Below, piece by piece: positions 47,067-58,526 of a DNA stretch of 64,000 bases. The notes beneath the pieces were generated by a model, which was not told where the DNA came from, did not search any database, and saw only the letters and a program-made list of their open reading frames with translations. The translations under genes were made by a program, and so were the position numbers. Positions within the stretch are counted from its first letter, which is position 1, and every line of letters starts with the position of its first letter. Source of the DNA: Cryptomeria japonica (taxonomy: Eukaryota > Streptophyta > Pinopsida > Cupressales > Cupressaceae); assembly GCF_030272615.1 (NCBI RefSeq), contig NC_081413.1:562908510-562972509 (forward strand), in the 5' to 3' direction.

Positions 47067-47927
47067 CTTTGGCTCTTCATTTGTAAAGGTTAAAAGTTAA
47101 TAGTTAGAGAATAGTGAATAGCTAAGAGTTAGTAGCTAGAATAGCAAATAGAATAGCAATAGAGTAGATTAGGAGGAGAAGGAAAGAAATTGTTGCCTTG
47201 ATTGTAAATGAACTCCATTTTCATTGAAGTTATGGTGAAATGTGTCGTTTCTTTGCAATATGCATGGTCTCTTGTTGAATCTTCATTTTAGATGATAGAT
47301 AATTAGATTGAATAAGAGAAGTTATTGAATGCACTCGCATGGAATCCACCTAATCCAAACCACTAGCCTCTTGCTGACTGTAAGTGCACCCTGCGTGGTC
47401 AACTGGCATAGAATGAGCTTAACTTCAAGTCGTTACGCGTCTATTGTTCATGCATTAACTTGAATGGTGTCCAGTGTCTGATAGTGTACGATTTGAACAT
47501 ATTTGAAGCATTCCTTTGAAGATCGCACTAAGTTGGTGTTGGATTGTTCAACCTGATGGTGAGACCCAGCCCAGTAGGACTCCACCTAGTCGTTCATCCA
47601 TCTTCTTGATTTCTAAGTCTTAGATTAGATTCTCCAAACCCTATATCTTTTGATGTTTCTTTATCTTTCAACCAGTAGATAGGATTCAAGTTCCAGCAGA
47701 TTAGACGCTCAGGCATTCGAATGTAAGTCCCCTTGTGATTCCAGCATAATCACATCATACCACAAGAGCTTATCCACACGTAGAGAACCTACATACCAGA
47801 ACCTTGGAGTTGCCTCGATTGATCCTTAGGCGAAATCTTCAGCATTCGGGGAAACTTTGTTCAAGAGAGGATAAGATACCTTGGTATTTTATTATGTGTT
47901 CGCATGTGCATGAAAAACACATCAACA

Positions 47928-48495
47928 CCCTTAAATTTCTAAATTCCCTTTTCCTTTGCCTTAGTAGATTCTTGAGTTGATGAAGACTGATAAATTCAAG
48001 AACCCCTATATTACGTTTCTCAAGATGTGAGAGGTAGTCAATCTGCTTCTTCATACATTTCTACTCATCATGCCCAAGTTTCTTGCAACGGGAACACTTG
48101 ACTTTTTATTTCTTAGGTTTGCCTTGACTAGAAGTTTCGGTGTTAATTTTCGAGGATTCTGTTTTTTGTTCTCTCTTGGACTCCTTATCCTTTTGAATGT
48201 TTAGTTTCCTCTCCTTGCTGTTTGAAGCCTATTGTTTCCCTGTCCCAGCAATAAGGGCTTGAGGTTTTGAAGATTGCAATGTGCCCATCTATATTATCCT
48301 ACCTCCTAGTCAAGTCAGCAATGAAGTTATCTAGAGAATACATACTCCAAGCAGTTCCAACTGAATCTTTTAGGTGCAACCTTGATGATTTGAGACTTAA
48401 CTTGAAGAATTTCTCTAGAGTGTCAAAGAAACTTCGACTCAAACTTATGAGCTAAATTTCCAACTCATGACATTTCATTTCATCAACCTCACTAA
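47928..48495 (-). pseudogene. Copia D gag, C-terminal part with zinc knuckle
   Basis: Minus strand near 48055-48110 encodes CSRCKKLGHDE, a stop and KC, the gag zinc knuckle with one broken codon, followed by KKQIDYLSHLEKRN. It continues toward the protease on the far side of the solo LTR. At 48376-48490 it repeats sequence present at 52131-52240. Confidence 0.75.
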
Positions 48496-49953
48496 GTGAA
48501 GAGAACAAGAATATATTGAGAGGGGGGTGAATTAGTATATTAATTAACTTTTTCAACTTCAATCACAAGTATATAACTTATCTCATAAACATATTCATTA
48601 CATATCAACATTCATATGTGATCTAACTAATATGAACACAAATAAAACACAAGATGTATACGTGGAAACCCTTACAAGAGAAAACCACAGCAAATCAATG
48701 CTTTTATATAATTGTTCTTTTAAAATGTTTGTAGGCACCAACCCTTAAATTTGTTTGTGAGCACCAACCCACTAGAAGCACCAAATCCCATTTCTGAATT
48801 TTGTGAGCATCAACCCACTGGAAGCACCAACTCCCAAATCTGATTTAGTGAGCACCAACCCACAAGGATGAAGCACCAACTCCACCTAAATGAGGCACCA
48901 ACCTCTATCCAAAGCTCCGTTGCAAATACTTCTTCAATCTGCTAATCAGTCATATTGACCTGGTCATAATCTCCTCACAAGTTTGTCATATAATACTGTT
49001 TATAAACCCTCCACAAATCTGTCTATAATCTGCCTGTATACTTAGAGCTGGTTTTGTTACTGTACTTTCATAAGTCTGATTTTGAACCTTTGAGATTTCT
49101 CTTCATAATCTGATATAAAGTCTGATAATAAGTTCTTATATTTTCTCCACCTTCTGAATCAGGTGTGTGATTGATTGTCTTTATTCTACATTCACACTTC
49201 TAACTCAAAAAATTTCCACTCATCAAATGAATTGCGTTACCATATTTATCTTTATGTGTCTATGAATAGAAACAACCTTTAGAAGGAAGACAACCTTCTT
49301 TTAATTTATACGTGACTCTTGGAAAACAGAACCGGTTATCCTTAATTACATATTTTAACATATTTTACAACTGCCTTTGTAATCATTTCATAAACCCGAT
49401 GCACTCATATCCTTGATTGTTGTCTTGTCTTTTGTTTTGTATTAAGTCGGCATTATTTTCTTGATACATATCGTATCATAGTAATTTTTTTCACTGCAGA
49501 TATGAACTTATTATTAGCTTTGTTTATGACTTGTCAAAGTCGTGATCTATAATGACTTTTTATCACACTGTGTTGAAAAGCTGCCTTCTCATATTAAATC
49601 GCTGCCTCAATAGCACATTCCAACGTTGTTTGAAAAATAAATCATTGTCTGCAAAAACATGATCAGTGTCTTCAACCTATTGCTCCTAGCATTCTTTATT
49701 TGTTTGACTTGTCTTGTCTTAACAAATCTTTGTTCCTTTATGCAGTAGGCCTATTTTATTCTCCTCATTGCATAACCCGTACTCTTAATGAAATCGCACC
49801 CTTTCAGCTTAGCAAACAAGTCACTAACTTTTCTATAGTCAATGTCTTTAATTATAAATCGACTCTTTAAACATAAATCCTTCTACATCTTATATGTAAT
49901 CGCTGACTTTTGGAGGATACAAAAACCTTTGTAAGGTTTGAATCACTGCATAA

Positions 49954-51134
49954 CATAGAAACGGGACTCGCCTGGACTCGCCTAAACTCGGCGAGTCCGA
50001 GTCCGAGTCATGCTCGTCGAGTCTCTGGGACTCGGACTCGGACTCGTTCTCGTTCGAGTCTAGCAAGCAAACTCGCCAGACTCACCGAGTTGGCGAGTTT
50101 GGCCCATGCTCGTCGAGTCTCTGGGACTCGGACTCGGACTCGGACTCGTTCGAGTCTAGCAAGCAAACTCGCCAGACTCACCGAGTTGGCGAGTTTGGCT
50201 CAAACTCGCCAAACTCGGCGAGTCCCGAGCCCCAAACTCGACTACTGGCTGGGTTAGTAAAATGACAAAAAAAAACATTTTAAAAAGTTTTTTTTAAATA
50301 AATGGTATCGTCTTTGTTCACTACAACCTTCACCTGAGAATGAGAAAAATTACGGTTACAACATGTCAGCCAATAGAAAAATAACACCTGACACCTTTGA
50401 CCCCACCTTGGGGGCGCTGCCCCCAAACCCTCGTCGAAAAATATGGGGGGAAACTGCATCGATAGAAGTAGGGAAAATTTAAGCTCCGAGTCTGACACTG
50501 ATTGGATCGACCAGGTAGATATAGAGGCTGAGACTGTAGCCATGGCAGAGGAGGAGCGGAGAGCACGAGCACAGACAGGAGATTCAGAGGCAGATAGTGA
50601 CACGAATGTTCTTGATGTTGGTGAGCATGGCATGGTGTCACGAGGAGCGGCTATTGTTGTCGAATAATCCAGGACCTACCTTAGACGCCTTCACAGGGGG
50701 CCGGGGCCGGAGGATGCAGTCACCTCTGAGCCATAGGCTTGTAGTTGTATTTACCTTTGGTATTTGTATGAAACATTTGATGATGATCATACGATGACAT
50801 GGATTTTTTATTCCATGAGTTTTGTAATATTGTATACATTTGACAATATTTATATATCTATGTTTGTTATTTCCTTCAGCTACAATTTGCATTTATGCTT
50901 ATGTGATTGATGTATACTTGTGTATGTAATCAAATGAGCCGAGTTTGATGATGTTATTGTGTCTTTAAGGTGTATTCAATAAAGGGTGCCTGAAACAAGT
51001 TTTAAATCTTTAAAAATCTCTAAATTTCTTGAGTTTTTCACTTTCCCGAGTCCAAGTCCAAGTCGGCCTTGCCGAGTCCGAGTCCCGAGTCCGAGTCCGA
51101 GTCGGCCTTGCCGAGTCCGAGTCCCGTTTCTTTG
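49954..51134. mobile_element. Non-autonomous hAT element, 1181 bp
   Basis: Terminal inverted repeats CATAGAAACGGGACTCG (49954-49970) and CAAAGAAACGGGACTCG (complement of 51118-51134), 16 of 17 matching. Flanking octamers ctgcataa (49946-49953) and ctgcgtac (51135-51142) match at six of eight, the target size of hAT elements. Dense CGAGTC/GACTCG words fill 49965-50240 and 51050-51130. The interior keeps a transposase C-terminal remnant. This is an internal-deletion derivative. Confidence 0.88.
50443..50667 (+). pseudogene. hAT transposase C-terminal remnant
   Basis: The frame encodes SESDTDWIDQVDIEAETVAM, then AEEERRARAQ and an acidic tail to a stop at 50665. The DTDWID..D.EA pattern is like the acidic tail of plant hAT transposases. 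No BED finger or catalytic core is present. Confidence 0.6.
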
Positions 51135-51506
51135 CTGCGTACTATTGACTCTTATAAATCGCTGCACTTAGTGACAGCTGCATATTAGTTTATCTTAAAT
51201 CTGCATATTAGATCGACTAAATCACCACCTTTATGATTTCGAGATGCTTGATCATGCGCAGTTGCTGTATACAAAGAATATTCATTACTCCTTTAGATTG
51301 CTATTGGCCAAACTTTTCTTGCTTTTAGACTGCTCTGGAAAATAGAATCGCTTCTTGGCTATAATGTTATCACTACCCATTAACTGTTGCATATTATATT
51401 CCAAATGATGTCTCTTCTTGTTATGTATGTATTTCATGATACATAGGCTTCTAAACAAGTCTGATTTTTTGCCAATAATTGATGTGCATTAACTAGTAAG
51501 TTTAAA

Positions 51507-51674
51507 TATCTTTCACTAATCTTAATTGCTTTCACAAATGAAGTCACCAACTTGAATCTCAATACTTGTTGTCATCACTGAACCTTGACTTCATTATCTT
51601 TCACTAATCTTAATTGCTTTCACAAATGAAGTCACCAACTTGAATCTCAATACTTGTTGTCATCACTGAACCTT
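51507..51674. repeat. 88-bp tandem duplication
   Basis: Copies start near 51507 and 51595, each reading ctttcactaatcttaattgc and ending gtcatcactgaacctt, nearly identical. Confidence 0.9.
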
Positions 51675-52130
51675 TTGCTGGACCTTCATTTTGTACTAAG
51701 GACAACAGCATGCTCAACAATACTCCTTGCTAGAGTCAATTCATTGACTTCTATAGCTGATTTATGATACAAAAGAGGAAGGCTTAAAATCTCTGTCAAC
51801 AGAACCTTATGTTGTGACAATGAGGAGCATGTAACCTTTGGCCATCTTGAATACTTATCAATCATAAGCTTTGAATCTATCATTCCATCTAGAGATTATT
51901 ATGATTCCATATAGAGATTATTGTCATCAAATATTAAACTTGATTGCAAGAATTGTCCTTGAACTTTGACATCAATGACTAACATTGTCTTGTCATATTT
52001 GACATCAATGACAATTTGCAATCAATCTTACTCATGTACTTTCAAGTTTCAACATCAATGATAACATGATCTTCACTCTTTTGACATCAATGACAATACT
52101 TCCAACACTAAGTTCTTCTACATTCTTTTA

Positions 52131-52450
52131 ACTGCAACCTTGATGATTTGAACTTAGTGAAGAATTTCTCTACAGTTTCAAAGGAACTTGGACTCAGACT
52201 TATGAGCTAAATTTCCAACTAATGACCTTTCATTTCATCAACGTTCCCAAAGGGTTTTTCTAATGCAAGCCAAACTTCATTGGGCATTTTCAATGACTCT
52301 AGATGAAAGAGGAGTTCAAGAGATACAATCAGAAATAGAATTCCAAAGGCTTGATCAAATTTAGTGAACCATTTTTCTTTAGCTTCCTCAGCAACAAGTT
52401 CTTTCTCAGTTTCATCGTGACCCTGAACAACACTTTGTTCTTTAGCACAA
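52131..52450 (-). pseudogene. Copia D gag, N-terminal part
   Basis: Minus-strand translation gives EEAKEKWFTKFDQA, MPNEVWLALEKPFGN and DEMKCHELEI, typical of UBN2-type gag (W..L...FG). Stops interrupt it. 52450-53175 continues as leader without a gene; part of 52740-52960 is repetitive (two gttttacgtgaaggtagctac copies near 52900-52945). Confidence 0.65.
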
Positions 52451-53175
52451 GTTAAACTTTTAGTTCAGTCATTATACTTAAAGGGTGTTAATGGCATGGC
52501 AACTTGATTTGAATGAATGCTTAAAAACTAAGAAATTGCATGAATGAAAATGCAGAAAATGAACTGGAAGGAAAGTAGGAAGTACACTCACGAATGGCAC
52601 TCAATTTCAAGTTGCCAATCGAAACTTATGACAATTTTAATTTTTCCCCATAGCCAAAATTACACTTCAAAATTTTTATTTCCTAAAAAAATGATTTCAA
52701 AATAATTTGGAGGAAAAATTAAAAGGGAGCTAAGTTTAAGCCCTCAATAGTAGGAATCATGGGGTTTTAACCCTTATGAGGCCAAAGGCTAAGTAGAACG
52801 CCAAGACACACCAGCATCAAAATGCCAAGGTCTCTAATAGGGATCAGAACACCATGTAATAGTGATCAAAATGCCATAATCTCAATGCTTTCACAATAGG
52901 TTTTACGTGAAGGTAGCTACTCTAGGTTTTATGTGAAGGTAGCTACTCTTTATCATGCCTCTCTATCTCCAATCTTGTGTGGCCTATGCTATCACAGATC
53001 TCACGTGAGTCTGTGGTCGCATGTTTCAATTCTTGCTACAAAGATTTTACCTTCAACACAAAGAAACTTTTGGCAATGCTTCATATCAAAATACACAAAG
53101 ATCTGAATACATAGGAAAAATGCATGCACCACAGTTTTTAAAAATTAACTCAAAAAAAAAACCACCACCCAATTA

Positions 53176-53194
53176 CAGATTCGCTCTGATACCA
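53176..53194 (-). other. Copia D primer-binding site
   Basis: On the minus strand TGGTATCAGAGCGAATCTG follows an LTR end reading TTCTACA. Initiator methionine tRNA type. Confidence 0.8.
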
Positions 53195-53690
53195 TGTAGA
53201 ATTCACCAAAATCTCTTCACAAAATACCAATACCAGTTGGGCCACAAATGTCACACATGCATACTCTAAACCTATACGATGAATTCAAAAACATAGAAAT
53301 ACAAGCAAAAGAGAGAACACATGTCAACTAACCAAAAAAGAGGTGTACATATAGAAAGGAGAGACGCAACTGCTAGCACAATTAGTGAAGAAGACTAGGT
53401 GATATAATCCCGCTAACAAAGAGTGGTGGCAAGTTGCTTTCTTCAAAACTCATACGAGTTGGTGAGTTAACTAGCACTAATTAAGACACCTAACTAGGCT
53501 TAATGTCATGTGTATAACCATGTGCCATAATGCATATATACACTAACATAGGGGTCAACGGAGTTATGATGAAATGGTAGGACCACTTGGTTCTCATATG
53601 GGAGATCAAAGTCAAATCATCCCAAGTTACATCTTAGCGACAATGGGTGTACTAAAGTGTTAGTCATTTTCAGTTAATTCATAACACTGT
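53195..53690 (-). repeat. Copia D 5' LTR, outer end uncertain
   Basis: Starts (plus strand) tgtagaattc next to the primer site. The outer boundary is not defined because no second LTR is in view; 53690 is a guess before purine-rich DNA. 53551-53630 has tRNA-like words (ctcatatgggagatc). Confidence 0.45.
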
Positions 53691-53959
53691 AATCCCATCA
53701 ATGTTGTTGGTGGAGCATGGTAGAGGATCAAAGAGAGGAGAGGAAGGAGGTGAAGTGATCCTACATGAGTTTGAAAGAAGTGTTAAATGTAGAGGAGCAC
53801 ATTGGAGGAGATATCACTCGAGCTGGAGAAGCATGTCGGATAACTGTAGGAGAATGAAAGAGAGAAAAAGGAGTACATGTCCTGCAAGAGGAAAGAGGAT
53901 AGAGAAGCATCCAAGACAAAGAAGTGCAAATATAAGATTGTATGAGTGATGTGCCTTCA

Positions 53960-54580
53960 AGAGAGGACAAAGGAGGCAAGAAGGTTCCTTCACATACCTT
54001 GAAATCCTCTTCATAGCTTGAAGATGATATTTAGTGGGGTTATTCATGAACCTTGAAACCAAACAAAATCCAAAAGTAATATCCAGACTAGTAGTTGAAA
54101 GGTGCATTAAACTACCTGCCATGCTTCGATACATATTTCATCAAATTTGGGACTACCATCTTCTTTCATTAATTTCTCTCCACTTGCAATTGAAGCATCA
54201 ACAGGTTAACAATCATATCAAGCAAACCGTTTTAGCATATCTTGTGCACACTTGATTGACAAATATAGATCCTGCCTTCCTTTTGACACAAAACTCCATA
54301 ACAAGAAAATATTTCATCAATCCAAGATTTTTTTGTATCAAAATTAGCTATCATAGCTTTCATGAAATTCTCTATCATGTCTCTAGAGCTTCTTGTAACA
54401 ATCAATTCATCTAAATATAGCATTCAAGGAGATCATTAGAATCAATAATTTGAGTGCAAAGGGTAGGTTTATTATTGCTTCTCACAAAAACATTATCCAA
54501 GAAACACTTATCAATTCTTGAATACCAACCTCTTGCAGCTTGCTTGAGATCATGATATACAATAGGTCAGTGCACTTTTC
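53960..54580 (-). pseudogene. Copia E reverse transcriptase fragment
   Basis: Minus strand: HDLKQAARGWYSRIDKCFLD (about 54500-54560; usual form LYGLKQAPRAW), then LYLDELIVTRSS (about 54415) where YVDD has become YLDE, then MYRSMAGSLMHLSTTSLDI (about 54130) and SRFMNNPTKYHLQAMKRI. It stops at KEPS near 53965. Integrase and RNase H are absent. It lies head to tail with copia D but no LTR joins them. Confidence 0.8.
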
Positions 54581-55848
54581 TTTCATATTTGTTACCTAAA
54601 ACTTCCCATAAACTGTCAAAGTGCACTCTTTCAATGGCGATTAACACAACATTTGACAACTATCAATAAGATACACTCCATGCCAGACTTTGTCACTTGA
54701 AAGTGCATTAAAGGGTCTAGGTGCATTCTGACACCATCTTTACCACTTAGACTTTTCACTTAAACAACCCGGTGCACTTTTTAGTTACTCCTGCCACTTA
54801 AATTTTGGCTTGGGCCTGCTTGGAGCGCTCTTGCATGATATCTGTCACTTAACTTCAAGTTAACAGGGCTCAAACGCACTTATCAAGTGTTCAAGCCACT
54901 TAGCATTGGCATTCATATGCTAGGTACATTTCTGGTCCTTCTTTCCCACTTAACTTAGAAATCATCAATTTGAAGTTCTCATTCTTTGAATTTACCACTT
55001 AAACATTTAAAACCTTCTCATGATCCCGATGGGGATTTTCCATTGTCTATGCAACTAAGGGGTGCTACTCCGTCACTCCACCATCTGTTGGATACACAGA
55101 TTCCTCATTTTTTGCTTCGACATGTGACTTGACAACTGAACAAAACACGCTTAGAAATGACACACCACAAGAAACAAACAAATCATGGATGAAATCATGC
55201 CACAATTTTTCTATGCAACACTTTGATAGATGGATTCAATAAAACACATGAAAAGGACTTTCCAGAGGATAAGTTTCATGGAAGCACAACAGCCACAAAC
55301 AATCCTTCTAACTTTAACTACAAATTTCATAAGAGCGTGGAAATCTCGAACAATACTCCTAACTTTAACTATGTTTTTCCAATCTAACAGAATTTTGTAG
55401 CTAATTGTCTTTACCATAAACAGTATATAATTTACTAGGTTATTTCTTGTTAGCTTGTTATACATTTTGCTTATTTCATAGACAAAAGTTGTAGCAGAAG
55501 CCATAACCCTATGTATCTACTTCAAATCTTGGGTTTCCACCCTCCAAAAAAGTAGATCAAGTCATTGGAAATGAAATTCATTTTTTGAGCATTTCGCTTC
55601 TAGCATCGTTTAAAAGGAAGTCCTATTAAGGCATAACAAGCTCTACAACGTCTCAGGTTGTGTTTGAGTATCTTCATATAGAAAATAAGACAAGTCTGAA
55701 AAGTTATAGTACAACTTAAGGTTTTCTTTGCATGGTTCCTTGTTCTCAGTAGATGACCATTGCAAACAGATAGAAATTGAGAGAGCTTTAAAAAATTATT
55801 GTTAAATTCTATGAAGGAAGTAATTCTCAAAAAAATGATGTAAAATTC
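54581..55848. other. Repeat debris without a gene
   Basis: 54580-54990 is rich in gtgcact and ccactta words at irregular spacing, probably an LTR or minisatellite. 54990-55848 is AT-rich with no frame I can support. Confidence 0.4.
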
Positions 55849-56900
55849 TGTCATGTCCCCATTCAAGACCGATCCATATATGGAGACCAAAAGAAGATGC
55901 AATCAACTCATAAAGGTAGTATGGCTAGAATAACCCGATCACTTAGATGAACTCAACAAGGAAATTGAAGGATCGACCAAGGTGTAAAGGAGGCTTCAGA
56001 AGACAGTTGACTAATCAACTAAGCATGACATTTGGCTAGATGACAGCATGGATGTTAACAGCAAATTAAGTTTATCGTTATTCTTCTAAAGATGGACAGA
56101 ATGCTAAGACTGCAAAAAGACAAACGGTGACAGAACTGTATGAAACAGCACCATTCATGTACCGATCACCTTCATCTACAACAACACAACCATAAGAGTA
56201 TGGCACCCAGTAGATATTAGATTTGTCCCATGTCTACATCGCGTGAGTATATTGACAGCGATAATCAAAAAGAATAATTGATTAATCAGGTGATTCACCA
56301 ATAATGACATCAAGGGGTGCGATAAAGAGTATTTGACTAATGGACATACTCTAAAGAATACGGTCAAAAATAGTTAAGTGCCAGTAATTAAAGAAAGAGT
56401 ACGATTGGTATAATAAATCGATAATTCTTGAAGAGATATGATTTGCTTAACAAATTGATGTTATGAAGAAAGGTGATTGTGGAGAGGCATAAGATGCGTC
56501 TTGGAATACAACCTATCCTTTCAGTATTCCAAGATATACAAGGCAATTGAAGTTAGTCAATCAGAGCATCACGGCATTCAAATATTTTCAACTTGCATTT
56601 TCATCAACACCCAATCAGACACAGTTGCAGATCGGATATAGTTCATCAAGATCATCTCGCACATGCTAAGTACCAGAAAGGCAGTGATGCTTGTATACAT
56701 CTTGTAATATCAGAATATAAGTGGTACTAATAATATTTCATAGAACAGTCTCTGCTAAACCGGTATCATAAACTATCATTCTTGCAATCAAGTAGCTTTG
56801 ATTATTATTGTTTAAGTATTAATTAAGACTCTAGGAAAAGAAGTCTCTTGCAACTGATTCTGCAAGCTAATTGTCTCAGTTACATAAAGGGGAGATCACA
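55849..56900 (+). repeat. Gypsy-type LTR before gag
   Basis: Starts TGTCATGTCCCC and ends GATCACA, followed by a TGGTATCAG primer-like site at 56902. 1052 bp. No matching second LTR in the window. Confidence 0.6.
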
Positions 56901-56983
56901 GTGGTATCAGAAAAAAAGACCCTGCCATCCTGTGAAAAATTTGGTGAATGCAAACATATCAACGAAGAAGGGGCCAAGCAGCC

Positions 56984-57863
56984 ATGGCAGACCAGGTTGC
57001 AAAGGAAATGAAGGCTTTCATGGAGCAGACCAATGACAAGCTTGAAAAAACCAACCAGCTAATTCTCCGAGCCATTCAAGGCATGAGCAACAACAACGCA
57101 AGGGTTAATCCCAATTTGGGAAGAGACAAACATTCCAATCAATCTGAAAATGAACATTCATCTCAAGGCTCCATTCTTAGACCTACCATGCCATCATTTT
57201 TGCCCAGAGAAGAACCCATGGCAGAGAGAGAGGAACCAGTAATTGAAAGTGTGAAGGAGATAGCTGCAATGTATGCAAGGTTAGATCCCGAAGTGCAAGA
57301 GCGCATTCCCTTTAAAGAATATTAAAATTAAAATCCAAGCCAACCCAAATAGGAGGAAGTAGCATATCGACAAAGATCTTAAAGCAAGGCTGAGTAAAAT
57401 GACATTGCCACACTTTGATGGGATAGGAAAATTCTCAGCTCAGTCTTGGGTTCAAAAATTGGATACATACCTATCACTCAGCCCTATGACGGAGGAAAAC
57501 GCCATCAAATTCGCTACACTTCACTTCACTGGGATAGCACACGATTGGTGGCACCACGGCCTTGTCACTCAAGATCATCGAAGCATCACCACATATAATG
57601 AATTCACCCAAAGACTCATCATGAGATTCAATCAAAGACATCCGGAGTGGTATTTCAAGGAAAAAACTCTACTCACGCAACAAAGTTCAGTGGAAGAATA
57701 TGCAAATGAATTTCAGAACTTAGCGGTCATGGTTCCCAACCTCTCTCAAGGGAGGCTTACCTACTTATTCATAGAAGGACTCAAAGAATCAATCAAGAAG
57801 ATAGTAAACCCCTTGGGGCCTCACAATTTAGGTGAAGCAATACAAAGAGACATCAAGCGTTAA
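56984..57863 (+). pseudogene. Gypsy gag
   Basis: ATG at 56984. The N-terminal part is helical and Gln/Asn-rich, with a TAA at 57323 and a frameshift before 57399. The second part is a clear Retrotrans_gag domain: FTGIAHDWWHHG (about 57522), YNEFTQRLIMRFNQRHPE, KEKTLLTQQSSVEEYANEF and LTYLFIEGLKESI. It ends at a TAA at 57861. No zinc knuckle or pol follows: the sequence changes abruptly to a pre-LTR region. Confidence 0.85.
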
Positions 57864-58286
57864 GCGTAAAATTGGCAAAAGGGAATGCAGGCATCTCTGC
57901 CGGTATAAAAAGAAAAAGGGGTAAAACCTTCTTGCCGGAAACAGAGCAATCTCTGTGAGCTAACAGGCGATAACTCCGCCGGGGCTATGGACGCTTGCTG
58001 GCAGCGGGGCTCTATCCAGGTTGCTTTTGGAGTATTAGCCCGTTGGACATCTCGACGCAGCGAAACATTGATGCCACAACTTTTTCTAGGCCGGAATGAA
58101 CCCCATTTGCACACACTAGTTGATCCGACCTGCGTGTGATTTGATTTGACTATTCACATTATCTTATTTTGAAAGATTCTTCTCCTTCTCTCCTCTCAGT
58201 CGTGGTGGTTAACCAGAGATTCTAGGTTCGATCCGAACTTGCGTTCCCGAAATGACTGGGAGCATTTCTCCAGCAGAGTCGCCATT
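57864..58286 (+). mobile_element. Pre-LTR region of a gypsy element
   Basis: 57969-58010 carries aactccgccggggctatgg and ctggcagcggggc, the motif also present at 7317-7430. Its end, ccagcagagtcgccatt, leads directly into an LTR start. 58195-58240 holds tRNA-like words (gtggtggttaa and ggttcgatcc, 22 bases apart) that could be A and B boxes, too incomplete for a tRNA gene. Confidence 0.55.
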
Positions 58287-58526
58287 TGTTGTGCGTTGCA
58301 CACGCCCCCTGTCGCCGACAGGGTCCCCCTTTCCGTGGTTTGAGTTTTTTGATCGTCATCCCGAGAATCGAATCAGAGTTTCTCGTGTCTCCTCGAGCGA
58401 GTTTGTGATCAGTCCGTAAGCTGATCAACGTTGGAGTAATGAACCAATGAGCCCTTTTGACTGATCTGGCTTTCGGGCGTAAATACCGAGAGTTTGTTCC
58501 AAAATTTCAAAACTTAACGCAATACG

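Larger units (their letters stand above)
42746..47927 (+). mobile_element. Complete giant solo LTR, 5182 bp
   Basis: Starts TGTTGTGACG, ends CACATCAACA, flanked by perfect CCCTT duplications (42741-42745 and 47928-47932). It interrupts copia D between gag/protease pieces that lie on both sides in the same orientation. It carries the double terminal hairpin (42749-42785), a 17-copy hairpin array, a telo-box/TATA promoter (46974-47066), and a leader with repeated aagtcccc words before its end. No coding gene is seen within it. LTRs over 5 kb are known in Tat/Ogre-type gypsy elements; assignment to that group is inference. Confidence 0.88.
48496..52130. mobile_element. 3.6-kb inserted block inside copia D
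   Basis: Flanked by two copies (about 88% alike by eye) of a 110-bp gag segment. It begins with gagaggggggtgaatta near 48518, an LTR-like start. 48730-48930 holds repeated gcaccaaccc and gaagcaccaac words. A non-autonomous hAT element fills 49954-51134. Words such as aaatcgctgc recur on both sides of it. No coding gene is seen outside the hAT remnant. Confidence 0.5.

Noticed and set aside
49910-50257. Arg/Thr/Ser-rich 115-codon frame (TRTRTRSS words)
   Set aside because: Produced by GACTCG subterminal repeats of the hAT element.
53701-53949. 82-codon Arg/Glu-rich frame
   Set aside because: Purine-rich spacer between copia pieces, no recognisable domain.
39542-54000. Missing 5' exons of the CCD1-like gene
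   Set aside because: I looked for the conserved N-terminal motifs on the minus strand and found none I could support.
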